A stretch of DNA of 64,000 bases from Mucilaginibacter empetricola (GCF_024808665.1 NZ_JANUBZ010000003.1:186001-250000); one strand, 5' to 3'; shown: positions 53,758-63,498, counted from the stretch's first letter. Notes: generated by a model not told the origin, from the sequence alone. Numbers and translations: made by a program.

Positions 53758-54858
53758 ATGTCTTTACATCACCAGGTTGCATTAACTTTTCTAAAAAACA
53801 TTGGCCCCTCATTAAGCAAAGTGCTGGTTAGCTATTTCGGCGATGCCGAAAGTGTTTTTAAGGCATCGAATGCAAAATTATTAAAGGTACCTGGTATTGG
53901 AACAAAAACAATTGCCCAGTTAAATTTCAGCGAAGCACTTGCACTGGCCGAAAAAGAGCTGAAATTCATCGAAAAAAATGAAATTAAAGCCTTGTTCTTC
54001 ACAGATAGTCTTTATCCCAAGAGGCTGAAAAACTGTAACGATTCACCTGTCCTGCTATACACAAAAGGGAACGCCAATTTAAATTCACAGCATATTATTA
54101 ATATTGTTGGTACCCGTAACGCAACCGAATATGGCAAGCAATTGTGCAGGCAACTGGTTGAAGAGCTACAACAATACAAGGTGTTAATAGTAAGTGGTTT
54201 GGCATTAGGTATTGATGTAGCTGCTCATAAAGAAAGCCTGAGATTGAATGTGCCTACATTAGGTGTATTGGCACATGGGCTCGACCGGATTTACCCCAGC
54301 CAAAACCGTGCAATTGCCGAAAAGATGCTCGAAAACGGCGGACTGTTAACCGAATATCCTTCGGGAACTGTGCCCGATAGAGAGAATTTTCCACAGCGCA
54401 ACCGCATAGTTGCCGGAATTGCCGATGCCACAATAGTTGTTGAAGCCAGCGTAAAAGGCGGCGCATTAATTACAGCGGAGATTGCCAATTCTTACAATCG
54501 TGATGTTTTCGCTTTTCCTGGTAGGGTTGGAGATGATTTTTCGGAAGGCTGCAATTTTTTAATCCGAAATAACAAGGCCAGTTTGCTCACCTGTGCGGCA
54601 GATTTAGCCTACAGCATGGGTTGGGAGAAAACTGATTCAGCAAAACCTGTAATTGAACAATTTATGCTTCCTATTGATCTTTCTGCAGATGAACGATTGA
54701 TATTTGATATTTTACAGCAACATAAAACTCCCATAGCAATTGACGATCTTACTATTAAAACAAACCTGCCAACCAGCTTATTAGCCATGAGCTTACTCAA
54801 TATGGAAATGCAGGGGTATATTAAATCTTTACCGGGGAAAACTTACAGTATCAGGTAG
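53758..54858 (+). CDS. dprA: DNA-processing protein DprA
   Basis: 366 residues. N-terminal helix-hairpin-helix-like part (LLKVPGIGTKTIAQL), then the DprA Rossmann core with GTRNATEYGK, VSGLALGIDVAAHKESL, VLAHGLDRIYPSQNRA, EYPSGTVPDRENFPQRNRI and FPGRVGDDFSEGCN. A C-terminal winged-helix (DML1-like) domain follows (DLTIKTNLPTSLLAMSLLNMEMQGYIK). It loads RecA on incoming single-stranded DNA; relevant to natural transformation or recombination. Confidence 0.96.
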   Translation: MSLHHQVALTFLKNIGPSLSKVLVSYFGDAESVFKASNAKLLKVPGIGTKTIAQLNFSEALALAEKELKFIEKNEIKALFFTDSLYPKRLKNCNDSPVLLYTKGNANLNSQHIINIVGTRNATEYGKQLCRQLVEELQQYKVLIVSGLALGIDVAAHKESLRLNVPTLGVLAHGLDRIYPSQNRAIAEKMLENGGLLTEYPSGTVPDRENFPQRNRIVAGIADATIVVEASVKGGALITAEIANSYNRDVFAFPGRVGDDFSEGCNFLIRNNKASLLTCAADLAYSMGWEKTDSAKPVIEQFMLPIDLSADERLIFDILQQHKTPIAIDDLTIKTNLPTSLLAMSLLNMEMQGYIKSLPGKTYSIR

Positions 54859-54887
54859 CAATAAATTGTGTTGAAAGCCAATAGTAG

Positions 54888-55364
54888 CTACTCCTTCGGC
54901 GAGCTGTAATAGATCAGTTTTCCGGTGTCGCCACTTATAGCAGCCCAGTCGTCGGTATCAAAATCAATCAGGGCAACGGTACTGGTATGTACTTCTCTTG
55001 CGTCGCCTGTTAAATAATAAAGTATCTGGTTAACGCCCGGGTTGTGGCCAACAATGGCTATAAAATCATATTCGGCAGGTAGTTGGTTAATTAGTTTTAA
55101 CCATGTTTGCCTGCTGGCCTCGTATATAGCTTTATTTGGTGTTGGAGATGGCAATTTAAAATGATCAGCAAATATTTCGGCAGTTGTCTTAGTACGCAGG
55201 GCAGGGCTGGTGATAATAAGCTGAGGAACTATTTTTTCGGTCTTTATTCTGTCGGCCATAAAAGCAGCATCTTGCATGCCGATGTATTTCAACGGCCTGT
55301 CAATATCTTTGCCGACAGTTTCTTTTTCTGCTTTGGCGTGCCTTATTAACAATAATTTTTTCAT
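54888..55364 (-). CDS. SixA-like histidine phosphatase
   Basis: 158 residues of the histidine-phosphatase superfamily. LLIRHAKAE gives the catalytic RHx, IVGHNPGVNQILYYL holds the second His. SixA dephosphorylates histidine-phosphotransfer proteins; an Hpt protein is encoded near the window end at 63522, but no direct link is evident. Confidence 0.92.
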   Translation of the reverse strand: MKKLLLIRHAKAEKETVGKDIDRPLKYIGMQDAAFMADRIKTEKIVPQLIITSPALRTKTTAEIFADHFKLPSPTPNKAIYEASRQTWLKLINQLPAEYDFIAIVGHNPGVNQILYYLTGDAREVHTSTVALIDFDTDDWAAISGDTGKLIYYSSPKE

Positions 55365-55521
55365 TGAGTTGTTAATTTTCCTTGTTGCTAACCATTTTTT
55401 GTGCGTGTTTCCGGCAATAACATCAGCCCCAAGACATTATACAAATTACGACTAATTGCTGTTTAAATGAAATACAATTTTACTTTATTTGTTTCAGTTA
55501 AACAGTAGTTTTTATTGAATA

Positions 55522-56553
55522 TTATGGTAAAAACTTATTTAAACCATCAATAACTGTAACCGGGGCAATATTATTAAGACAAGCATAATCCTTACGAAAA
55601 CAGGGCTTATTTCCGTATACAGAGCAAGGACGACATTCAATATCATCAGCAATTATGTTGCTTTCGGATTGTCCATACCCTAAAAACCCAGCGTAATGAT
55701 GTGTTGCACCCCATACCGAAACAACTGGTACACCTTCCAATGATGCCAAATGCATGGCTGCCGAATCCATGCTCATCATTACATCCAATTGCCTGATGAG
55801 TAAAAGCTCCTGTTCCATGGTTAATTTACGTACAATAGAAGTTGCGCTTTGATATTTCGATTCCCATTGCATGCAAATTTCCTCTTCCAACAGCGATCCA
55901 CCAAAAAGAAATAGCTGAACATCTTTTTTGTTAAAGTATGCTATAATTTCCTCTGTTTTATCCAGCGGATAAATTTTGCCCTTATGCTTGGCAAATGGTG
56001 CAATACCTATCCACGGTTTGGTTTTTTCGCCGGCAATATTGTTTATGGTGTCATTTGCAATTACCAGTTTCTTAATCGGCTTATAATCTAAAACCATAGG
56101 ATAGCCCAGCTCACGGAAAACATCCGCATAGCGCTCTGTGGTTAGCTTTAACTGTTTTAATACCTTTTGCGGAAAACGGGTTAACAGTTTTTTTTCTGAA
56201 CGCCCCTTGTTAACCGAACGGCAAGCAATACCAGATAGTTTGAAGAGTGTTCTTAGTATTTTTGTACGTAAACTATCGTGCAGATCAGCTAAGGCATTAT
56301 ATTTCGCTTGTTTTTTAAGATCAGCAAACAGCCTTGCTAAACCTTTAAATCCTTTATAACGCTGATTAACATCAACGGGGAAATAAGTCAACCGGGGGAT
56401 ATCACCAAAAAAAGCAGCAAATTCTGGCCTTGAAACGTAGGTAACCGAAAGCTCGGGATGCTGATCTATGAGGGCTTTTATTACCGGCACTGTCATAGCG
56501 ACATCGCCCATTGCCGAAAAGCGGACAACTAACAAATGTTTTGGATCCGGCAT
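55522..56553 (-). CDS. Glycosyltransferase family 9 (heptosyltransferase-like)
   Basis: 343 residues. N-terminus HLLVVRFSAMGDVAMTVPVIKAL is the GT9 signature; the C-terminal half has PWIGIAPFAKHKGKIYPLD and MMSMDSAAMHLASLEGVPVVSVWGATH, the nucleotide-sugar site. It is probably an ADP-heptose transferase for lipopolysaccharide core because heptose synthesis genes directly precede it. It starts right after the DUF4254 stop. Confidence 0.93.
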   Translation of the reverse strand: MPDPKHLLVVRFSAMGDVAMTVPVIKALIDQHPELSVTYVSRPEFAAFFGDIPRLTYFPVDVNQRYKGFKGLARLFADLKKQAKYNALADLHDSLRTKILRTLFKLSGIACRSVNKGRSEKKLLTRFPQKVLKQLKLTTERYADVFRELGYPMVLDYKPIKKLVIANDTINNIAGEKTKPWIGIAPFAKHKGKIYPLDKTEEIIAYFNKKDVQLFLFGGSLLEEEICMQWESKYQSATSIVRKLTMEQELLLIRQLDVMMSMDSAAMHLASLEGVPVVSVWGATHHYAGFLGYGQSESNIIADDIECRPCSVYGNKPCFRKDYACLNNIAPVTVIDGLNKFLP

Positions 56554-57159
56554 TTATTTTTTGCTGTTATATAATACAGGGTTAAGCTCAGGATCGTTAT
56601 ACATTTTCATTTGGCGGTACACCTTCATGTATTTATTGCCACTTTCTATATCCTGAAGTAATTCGTCAATAGCGAGGGATAGATCTTCCCGTTGCTGAAG
56701 TAAAATGGCAAGTTTTTGCTTGCGCTGTTTTAATTGCGATTCATCAACATTTGCACGGTTTGTTTCCTCGTGCATGTGATATATTTTTAATGCCAGGATA
56801 GATAGCCTGTCAATAGCCCACGCCGGACTTTCTGTATTTATTTTGGCTGATTGTAAGGGCTGTATATCTTTGAACTTTTCCAGAAAATAAGTATCAATAT
56901 CTTCTACTAAATCGGTACGTTCCTGGTTTGAACTATCTATACGCCTTTTCCATTTTAATGCTTCAACAGGAGCAATATCCGGATCGCGTACCTCATCTTC
57001 CATATGCCATTGGGCGGTATCAATCCAGCATTTAGCATATAACAGGTTATCGACTGAGCCCTCCTGATATGGATTTTCGCAGGTTTTGTTAATATCATTA
57101 TATTGATGATAATCTTTAACAACTTGCTCAAATACCTGGTTACAGCGATCACTAATCAT
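56554..57159 (-). CDS. DUF4254 protein
   Basis: 201 residues, mostly helical. WIDTAQWHMEDEVRDPDIAP, KRRIDSSNQERTDLVEDID and WAIDRLSILALKIYHM fit the DUF4254 family, whose members occur in Gram-negative heptose/lipopolysaccharide clusters. The function is unknown. Its position between rfaE2 and a heptosyltransferase suggests a role in core assembly. Confidence 0.88.
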   Translation of the reverse strand: MISDRCNQVFEQVVKDYHQYNDINKTCENPYQEGSVDNLLYAKCWIDTAQWHMEDEVRDPDIAPVEALKWKRRIDSSNQERTDLVEDIDTYFLEKFKDIQPLQSAKINTESPAWAIDRLSILALKIYHMHEETNRANVDESQLKQRKQKLAILLQQREDLSLAIDELLQDIESGNKYMKVYRQMKMYNDPELNPVLYNSKK

Positions 57160-57174
57160 TTTCTATTTATAAAA

Positions 57175-57678
57175 TTAAGATGTTTTTCCTTTTATCCTTT
57201 GGATAATGGAAGTTGAGGAATATCCCTCCACAAAGTTAATGGTTTTTACTTCACCGCCATTTGCTATTACTTCTTTGGCGCCAACAATATTTTCGATAGC
57301 ATAATCGGCACCTTTAACCAGTATATCCGGCAATAATGTGCTGATTAAATTGAGCGGGGTATCTTCTTCAAAAACAACAATGGCATCCACGAAAAAAAAC
57401 GCTGCTAAAAGCAAAGCTCTGCTATTTTGATCATTTACCGGCCTGCCCTCACCCTTTAAACGTTTTACCGAGCTGTCGGCGTTTAGGCCTATAATCAGTT
57501 TATCGCCTAATTCAGCAGCCTTCGCCATATAAGTGATATGGCCAATATGCAACAGGTCGAATACCCCGTTGGTGAAAACAACCTTTTTGCCATCCTCTTG
57601 CCATAACGTAACAGTTTCCTTAAGCAAATTAAGGTCGGTTATTTTATTCAGCAAAGTCTTCTCGATGTCGTTCCTCAT
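57175..57678 (-). CDS. rfaE2: Heptose-1-phosphate adenylyltransferase (RfaE2/HldE C-terminal type)
   Basis: 167 residues. Cytidylyltransferase-like fold with VVFTNGVFDLLHIGHITYM (HxGH nucleotide motif at about residue 43) and EGYSSTSIIQRIK at the end. It adenylylates heptose-1-phosphate to give ADP-heptose. In E. coli this domain is fused to the kinase in HldE; here kinase and transferase are separate genes. Confidence 0.94.
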   Translation of the reverse strand: MRNDIEKTLLNKITDLNLLKETVTLWQEDGKKVVFTNGVFDLLHIGHITYMAKAAELGDKLIIGLNADSSVKRLKGEGRPVNDQNSRALLLAAFFFVDAIVVFEEDTPLNLISTLLPDILVKGADYAIENIVGAKEVIANGGEVKTINFVEGYSSTSIIQRIKGKTS

Positions 57679-57681
57679 GGT

Positions 57682-58236
57682 TTAAAATAAATCATCAACC
57701 GCCTGGCAGAATATGTGGCCAATGAGAATATGCATTTCCTGAATGCGCGCAGTTACATCTGACGGTACAACAATGTTGAGTTCGCAAAGACCATTCATTT
57801 TACCACCATCTCTTCCTGAGAGCCCCAATGTGCGGCATTTTATTTTTTTGGCAGATTCAAACGCTTTCAAAATTCCTTTGCTGTTACCGCTGGTTGATAT
57901 ACCAATAAAAAGATCACCTTCATTGCCCAACGCTTCCAACTGTCTGGAAAAAACATGATCATATCCATAGTCGTTAGCAATTGCTGTTAAAGCAGAAGTA
58001 TCGGTAGTCAGTGCTATTCCCGGTAGTGCTTTGCGTTCTTTAACATAACGACCGCTCAATTCGGCTGCTATATGCTGCGCGTCGGCTGCGCTACCACCAT
58101 TGCCGGCAAGCAATACTTTTTTGCCGTTTTTTAGTGTAGATGTAATCATTTCGCACGCCTGCTCTATATCAGGTACAAGTTGATCAATTACTTTTTTTAT
58201 TATTTCCTGATGAGCGTAAAGTTCTTCAATTATCAT
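57682..58236 (-). CDS. gmhA: Sedoheptulose-7-phosphate isomerase
   Basis: 184 residues, SIS-domain fold. LLAGNGGSAADAQHIAAELSGRYVKER (about residue 42) holds the phosphate-binding and catalytic region; FIGISTSGNSKGIL and IVVPSDVTARIQEMHILIGH complete the family pattern. It converts sedoheptulose-7-phosphate to heptose-7-phosphate, the first step. It precedes rfaE2 by 3 bp. Confidence 0.95.
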   Translation of the reverse strand: MIIEELYAHQEIIKKVIDQLVPDIEQACEMITSTLKNGKKVLLAGNGGSAADAQHIAAELSGRYVKERKALPGIALTTDTSALTAIANDYGYDHVFSRQLEALGNEGDLFIGISTSGNSKGILKAFESAKKIKCRTLGLSGRDGGKMNGLCELNIVVPSDVTARIQEMHILIGHIFCQAVDDLF

Positions 58237-58273
58237 TTTTATGAATTCAGATTAAATATAAGAGAAGCCTCGT

Positions 58274-59263
58274 TTAGTTATTTAGCGAGTTCTCTATATC
58301 TTTTATAATATCTTCAACAGTGGTAGTAGCGCTTCCTATATGTCTTATTACAATGGCCGCCGCGTGGTTTGCCAATTCGCAAGCTTCCTCTATTGCTAAA
58401 CCTAACGCTAAAAAATAGGCAATTGTTGCAATAACGGTATCGCCGGCGCCGGTAACATCAAAAACCTCGGTGGCCTTTACCGGTAGCAACTTGCTATCAT
58501 TACTGGTGATGATAGCCATCCCTTCTTCTGATAAAGTAACGATCAAATAGTTCGTTTCTGTTTGTTGCAAGATGGTTTTTGCTGCTTCTTCCAGATCAGA
58601 CAGGCTACTTATTTTTTCTGTTTTAGCAGCTTCTGCTAGTTCTTTTTTGTTTGGTTTTATAATAAAAGCGCCTTTATATTTTGCATAGTTTAGCCCTTTT
58701 GGATCAACTATTACCTTTTTTTGATACTTATTTGCTGTAGCTATTAATCGTTGCGTAAAAGTAGGGGAGCACAAGCCTTTATTGTAATCGGATAAGATAA
58801 TAACGTCTGCCGCAACGATATTGGCGCTCAATTTATCAATTAATTCATCTTCAATTTCAATAGAAATAGCGTCAGTAACTTCTCGGTCAACCCTCACCAA
58901 CTGATGGCTGCCAGCCAGCACACGCGTTTTAACAGTTGTTGATCTGCTTTGATCCTTAATTATGGAGCTTGTTTTTACGCCCTCATTTTCAAGTATATCA
59001 ATTAACTGGACTCCTGAGGCATCATTACCAATTAATCCTGATACAGAAACCTGCGCCCCAAGTGCCACTAAATTTTGTACAACGTTACCTGCCCCGCCAA
59101 GTGTTACAGATTCATTTTTTACATTTACAATGGGTACCGGAGCCTCTGGTGAAAGCCTTGTGGCGCTTCCCCAAATATAATGGTCGATCATAAGGTCACC
59201 GATAACCAGTATAGAAGGTTTTTTTTCTGTGCTCTGTATGGATCGTACTTTATCTATCAGCAT
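58274..59263 (-). CDS. hldA: Heptose-7-phosphate kinase (HldA/RfaE1)
   Basis: 329 residues, PfkB/ribokinase fold. VTLGGAGNVVQNLVALGA near the start, DYNKGLCSPTFTQRLI in the middle, and the catalytic DVTGAGDTVIA (about residue 267). It phosphorylates D-glycero-D-manno-heptose-7-phosphate at C1. First gene of a leftward operon (hldA, gmhA, rfaE2, DUF4254, GT9). The heptose bisphosphatase GmhB and epimerase HldD are not in the window. Confidence 0.93.
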   Translation of the reverse strand: MLIDKVRSIQSTEKKPSILVIGDLMIDHYIWGSATRLSPEAPVPIVNVKNESVTLGGAGNVVQNLVALGAQVSVSGLIGNDASGVQLIDILENEGVKTSSIIKDQSRSTTVKTRVLAGSHQLVRVDREVTDAISIEIEDELIDKLSANIVAADVIILSDYNKGLCSPTFTQRLIATANKYQKKVIVDPKGLNYAKYKGAFIIKPNKKELAEAAKTEKISSLSDLEEAAKTILQQTETNYLIVTLSEEGMAIITSNDSKLLPVKATEVFDVTGAGDTVIATIAYFLALGLAIEEACELANHAAAIVIRHIGSATTTVEDIIKDIENSLNN

Positions 59264-59316
59264 AATAGCTTTTGCTTCTGTTGTTGAATTGATGTTTAAA
59301 TAACCTTTACAGGCTT

Positions 59317-60996
59317 TTATACAGTTTGTTTTTTCTTGTTAAAGAATGCTGTAATTTCCTGCAATGATAATGCATTCAAACATCTTTCTTTATATAAACC
59401 ACCTTTTCGCGCTGCCATTACACCGTATTCGGTATCCAGAAATCCTTCGGTGCGGTGAGCATCGGGGTTTATTGAAAGCCAAACGCCTTTATCCAGCGCA
59501 TACTGGTGCCAGCGCCAGTCCAGATCAAGTCGTAGCGGGTTGGCATTAATTTCAATTACTACATTGTTGACAGCACAGGCATCAATTACTTTTTTATAGT
59601 TGATAGGATAGCCTTTACGACTCAATAATAATCTACCGGTAGGGTGGCCCAAAATGGTAGTGTATGGATTTTCAATGGCTTTAATAAGTCTCGAAGTCGC
59701 TTTTTCTTCATCCATTTTTAGAATAGAATGTACAGAAGCTACGATAAAATCAAAACGTGCCAATATCTCATCCGGATAATCCAGCGAGCCATCGTACAAA
59801 ATGTCTGATTCAATGCCTTTAAATATGTGAACGCCGTTTATTTTTTTGTTGAGATGGTCTATTTCTTCCTGTTGCTGCAAAACGCGTTCAATACTTAATC
59901 CTTTGGCGTAAAACGCACTTTTACTATGATCGCACATGCCCAGGTATTCGAGCTTTAGCTCGTCGCGGCAATAAAGTGCCATTTCTTCAACGGTGTTTAT
60001 ACCATCGCTCCAGATGCTGTGATTGTGTAGCGATCCTTTTAAATCATGATGGGTGATTAGTGTCGGCAGTGCATTTTTTTCAGCCTTTTCTATAAATGTT
60101 GTTCCTTCGCGCAGTTCGGGAAGGATGAATTCCATTACTGCTTTTTTATAAATCAGGTCTTCGCTGGTTGGCTGATCAATAGTATCGGCTGTTCTGGATA
60201 GAACAGCTTTTACATGCTCATCGTCGCCGGTTTGGGTAAACAGCTCCTGAAAAAAATATCTTTTCTCCACACAAACTATCGTTACATGCAGTCCATTTTC
60301 AAGCTTACCCGAAATATGGTAGCCTTCTGCTTTCAAATCACCAATAATTGTGGATTGCAGCAAACTATTAAAGGCTACTTCCTGATCGCGACTGCCAACA
60401 ACAATTATTAATTCGCTGATGATTTCACAGCACCTGCGAAATTCGCCCGCGCATTCAATCAATCCATCCGGGAAAATTCCCTTTAGCTGATCAATAAGGT
60501 TATGTGCTGTTTGTCTTATTTGAGCATACAAAAATTTGCCGTGGCTGGCCATGGTAAACTCAATTGCTTTTTTTATATCTTCCTGTGTTTTAAGGCCAAA
60601 TCCTTTAGCTTCAACCAGGCGGTTTTCATTGCAGGCATAAAAAAGCTCGCCCACGTTTTCAATACCCAGCTCGCGCCAAATAATAGCTACTTTTTTGGCG
60701 CCTATGCCTTTAATACCCATCATTTCGATAACACCCGCCGGAGTTTTTTCAAGTAATTCTTCCAGCTCGGCCATGGTGTCGGTTTCGAACAGTTCAATTA
60801 TTTTTCCGGCTATACTTTTACCTATTCCATCAACTTTTTCTAATTCAGCAAAGGTTTTTCCCGCAACAGGAAAAGGAAGTTTGTCAACTTTAAAGGCTGC
60901 GTTAGCTATTGATTTAACCTTAAATGGGTTAACATCATGTAATTCCATCAATTGCGACAGCAGGCGAAGTTTACGGGCTATGGGTTTGTTTTCCAT
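59317..60996 (-). CDS. DNA polymerase X (PolX) with PHP domain, palm aspartates lost
   Basis: 559 residues. N-terminal HhH/8-kDa-like region (GIGKSIAGKIIELFE and GIKGIGAKKVAIIWRELGI), then a palm-like region, then a C-terminal PHP domain. In the palm the expected GDIDI metal motif is replaced: FRRCCEIISELIIVVGS, and the later D-x-R block is HVTIVCV, so none of the three catalytic aspartates is seen. The PHP domain keeps its ligands: LHNHSIWSDG, CDHS, GIESDILYDGSLDY, VHS, GHPTGR, INPDAHR. It may act as a nuclease rather than polymerase. Single gene. Confidence 0.92.
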   Translation of the reverse strand: MENKPIARKLRLLSQLMELHDVNPFKVKSIANAAFKVDKLPFPVAGKTFAELEKVDGIGKSIAGKIIELFETDTMAELEELLEKTPAGVIEMMGIKGIGAKKVAIIWRELGIENVGELFYACNENRLVEAKGFGLKTQEDIKKAIEFTMASHGKFLYAQIRQTAHNLIDQLKGIFPDGLIECAGEFRRCCEIISELIIVVGSRDQEVAFNSLLQSTIIGDLKAEGYHISGKLENGLHVTIVCVEKRYFFQELFTQTGDDEHVKAVLSRTADTIDQPTSEDLIYKKAVMEFILPELREGTTFIEKAEKNALPTLITHHDLKGSLHNHSIWSDGINTVEEMALYCRDELKLEYLGMCDHSKSAFYAKGLSIERVLQQQEEIDHLNKKINGVHIFKGIESDILYDGSLDYPDEILARFDFIVASVHSILKMDEEKATSRLIKAIENPYTTILGHPTGRLLLSRKGYPINYKKVIDACAVNNVVIEINANPLRLDLDWRWHQYALDKGVWLSINPDAHRTEGFLDTEYGVMAARKGGLYKERCLNALSLQEITAFFNKKKQTV

Positions 60997-61105
60997 AATT
61001 TAATTAAGGTGTAAAAATACAAAAGCAAGATGTAATGAGAACTGTTTTAGCTAAGCTTTATTTTTTTATGATCAGAATAAACTTACCGGTATATAAATCA
61101 TTAAA

Positions 61106-61135
61106 AAAAGCCATCCTTAAAGGGACGGCTTTTTA
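61106..61135 (-). terminator. Terminator of sppA
   Basis: AAAAAGCCATCC pairs with GGGACGGCTTTTT around ttaaa; the minus-strand read ends in T, 19 bp beyond the sppA stop. Confidence 0.85.
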
Positions 61136-61153
61136 CTAAAGTGTATTTAAAAA

Positions 61154-62932
61154 TTAATTGATCACTATATCATAAGGCAACCTGGCTTGCGGCGTGCGCA
61201 TCATTTGGGTTACACTTTTTATCTGTTCGTAGTATTTAAAATTATCGCCCAGCTCTGATTTTATCATGCTGGCTTTTACTTCGGCTGTTAAACCTGAACC
61301 GAATTTGTTGAATATACTTTTCTGCTCAGGGTACGAAACCAGTTTGTAGTTTTTAATACCAGCCTTTTTGGCTGCAGATTGGACGGCGTCATTAATATTA
61401 CCCAAACGATCAACCAGGCCAATTTTTATAGCTTGTTCGCCGGTCCAAACACGTCCTTGACCTATACTATTAATATATTCCTGTGTTTTATGGCGACCGC
61501 TTGCTACTGCCTTTGTAAAATCATCATAACCATGGTCAACCTGGCTTTGCAATATGGCATGTTCTTCCGGGGTTAATGGCCGGCTAATGTTACCCAAGTC
61601 GGCATATTTGCCTGTTTTTACGCCGTCGAATGTTACACCCAGTTTGTCGTTAAAAAACTTCTGCATGTTAGGCAACACGGCAAAGATACCAATTGAGCCG
61701 GTTATAGTATTAGGTTCGGCTATAATAGAGTCGGCAGCGCAGGCAATATAATATCCTCCTGATGCTGCATAATCGCCCATTGATACAATTATTGGTTTTG
61801 CCTTCTTGGTAAGCATTACCTCGCGCCAGATAACGTCTGACGCCAATGAACTACCCCCGGGTGAATTTACACGTAATACTACAGCTTTTACTTTATCATC
61901 CAACCTTACCTGACGAAGGGCTTTTGATATACTTTCAGAACCGATAGAGTTATCATCGCCATCGCCTCCATTAATCTCGCCCGAAGCGTAAATTATAGCG
62001 ATCCGGTTTTTTGATTCTTTTTTCTTGTCATCACTTTGCGGTTCGCTTTTCAGGTAATCGCCTAACTCAACTGTTTTTAAATCATCTTTTGTATTAAGAC
62101 CGGTGCGTTGTTTTAACTCATCTAAAATTTCATCTTTATATTTAAGGCCGTCAACTAGTTTGTATTTCAATGCATCTTCCGGCAGCCTTATTTTTAATTC
62201 GTTAGCATAATTGAATAACGAATCTTTATTGATTTTGCGGCTTTCGCCTATCTGTGTCAAAAAATGGCCATATAAAGAACCTAGATAGGAGGTAACCTGT
62301 AAGCGGTTGGCATCGCTCATTTTGGTTAAAAAGTAGGGTTCCACTGCGCTTTTGTAAGTGCCTACCTTTATTATTTGAGCTTCAATTCCTAATTTATCAA
62401 GTGCGCCTTTCAAAAAGGTAACTTCCTGATTAAAGCCATGAAATAAAAATATTCCTTTTGGATTGATATAAACCTTATCGGCTACTGAAGCAAGGTAGTA
62501 AAAGCCCTGGGTGTATATTTCTGAATAGGCTACGATAAATTTCCCCGATTTTTTGAAGTCGATAAGCGCATTTCTAATTTCTTCGGAAGTTGCTTCGCCC
62601 GGAGTAACATCACTTTCGTTTAAAAATATACCTTTGATATTCTCATCAGTTTTGGCTTTTTTAATATTGGCCAGTATATCATTTAATCCAATGCTCTTTT
62701 CTCCTTCAATACCCAGGAAGCTTAATGCAGATAATGGATTATTGGGTGTACGTTCGGAAATAGGATAGTTGAATGATATCTGTAGAACAGAATTTGGTTC
62801 AACATCGACAGTTTTGTCGCTTGCCCCGGCAAAAAGACCGAAGATGAAAACTATAATGATAATCAATAAGATAACGCTTGTGATAAGGAATCCTACCATA
62901 CTGGCCAGGACGAATTTGAAGAATTGTTTCAT
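61154..62932 (-). CDS. sppA: Signal peptide peptidase SppA (67 kDa type)
   Basis: 592 residues. One N-terminal membrane helix (about residues 9-35), then two S49 peptidase repeats. Catalytic lysine in VGTYKSAVEPYF of the first repeat, catalytic serine in MGDYAASGGYYIACAADSI of the second, with NSPGGSSLASD in front. It digests cleaved signal peptides in the inner membrane. Length fits the long E. coli-type form. Confidence 0.96.
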   Translation of the reverse strand: MKQFFKFVLASMVGFLITSVILLIIIIVFIFGLFAGASDKTVDVEPNSVLQISFNYPISERTPNNPLSALSFLGIEGEKSIGLNDILANIKKAKTDENIKGIFLNESDVTPGEATSEEIRNALIDFKKSGKFIVAYSEIYTQGFYYLASVADKVYINPKGIFLFHGFNQEVTFLKGALDKLGIEAQIIKVGTYKSAVEPYFLTKMSDANRLQVTSYLGSLYGHFLTQIGESRKINKDSLFNYANELKIRLPEDALKYKLVDGLKYKDEILDELKQRTGLNTKDDLKTVELGDYLKSEPQSDDKKKESKNRIAIIYASGEINGGDGDDNSIGSESISKALRQVRLDDKVKAVVLRVNSPGGSSLASDVIWREVMLTKKAKPIIVSMGDYAASGGYYIACAADSIIAEPNTITGSIGIFAVLPNMQKFFNDKLGVTFDGVKTGKYADLGNISRPLTPEEHAILQSQVDHGYDDFTKAVASGRHKTQEYINSIGQGRVWTGEQAIKIGLVDRLGNINDAVQSAAKKAGIKNYKLVSYPEQKSIFNKFGSGLTAEVKASMIKSELGDNFKYYEQIKSVTQMMRTPQARLPYDIVIN

Positions 62933-62958
62933 TAAGTGTTTTAAATCTTTTATCTATG

Positions 62959-62966
62959 CAAACTTA
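62959..62966 (-). promoter_or_regulatory. Possible -7 element of sppA
   Basis: The minus strand reads TAAGTTTG, an exact TAnnTTTG match, 27 bp before the start codon. Confidence 0.45.
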
Positions 62967-63018
62967 GTAATTCGTTACGTATAATATTAAGAGCTTTGTC
63001 TATAATATTTGTTACAAC

Positions 63019-63498
63019 ATGATTGATGTTTTTTTATTATTGGGAAGTAATCTTGGCGATCGGCAATTGTATCTTAATGAGGCAATTGAGCATATCAGCA
63101 ATAGCATTGCGCCGATAACAAAAATTTCGTCGGTTTATGAAACTGCTTCATGGGGTAAAACAGATTTGCCCGATTATTTGAATCAGGTAATTGTTTTAAA
63201 AACGGATGTGCCCGCATTAGAAGTTCTTACCCAAATATTAAACATTGAAAATATTTTGGGCCGGCGTAGGGAAGAAAAGTGGGGATCAAGAACTATTGAT
63301 ATTGATATCCTATTTTATGGGCAATCTGTTATAAACGAGCCTAATCTTCAGGTACCACACCCTGAATTACATAACAGGCGTTTTACGTTAGAACCGCTTG
63401 CTGAAATAGCACCACAATTTGTACATCCCGTATTGAATAAAAATATTTTACAGATTAAAAACGAACTTAAAGATAGCTTGATCGTAAAAAAGTTATAA
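63019..63498 (+). CDS. folK: Hydroxymethyl-dihydropterin pyrophosphokinase
   Basis: 159 residues. LLLGSNLGDRQLYLNEAI at the start; RREEKWGSRTIDIDILFYG (about residue 90) holds the metal and ATP residues; VPHPELHNRRFTLEPLAEIAP is typical. It pyrophosphorylates the pterin precursor of folate. Not linked to folA/thyA 18 kb away. It is followed after 23 bp by the Hpt gene. Confidence 0.96.
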   Translation: MIDVFLLLGSNLGDRQLYLNEAIEHISNSIAPITKISSVYETASWGKTDLPDYLNQVIVLKTDVPALEVLTQILNIENILGRRREEKWGSRTIDIDILFYGQSVINEPNLQVPHPELHNRRFTLEPLAEIAPQFVHPVLNKNILQIKNELKDSLIVKKL

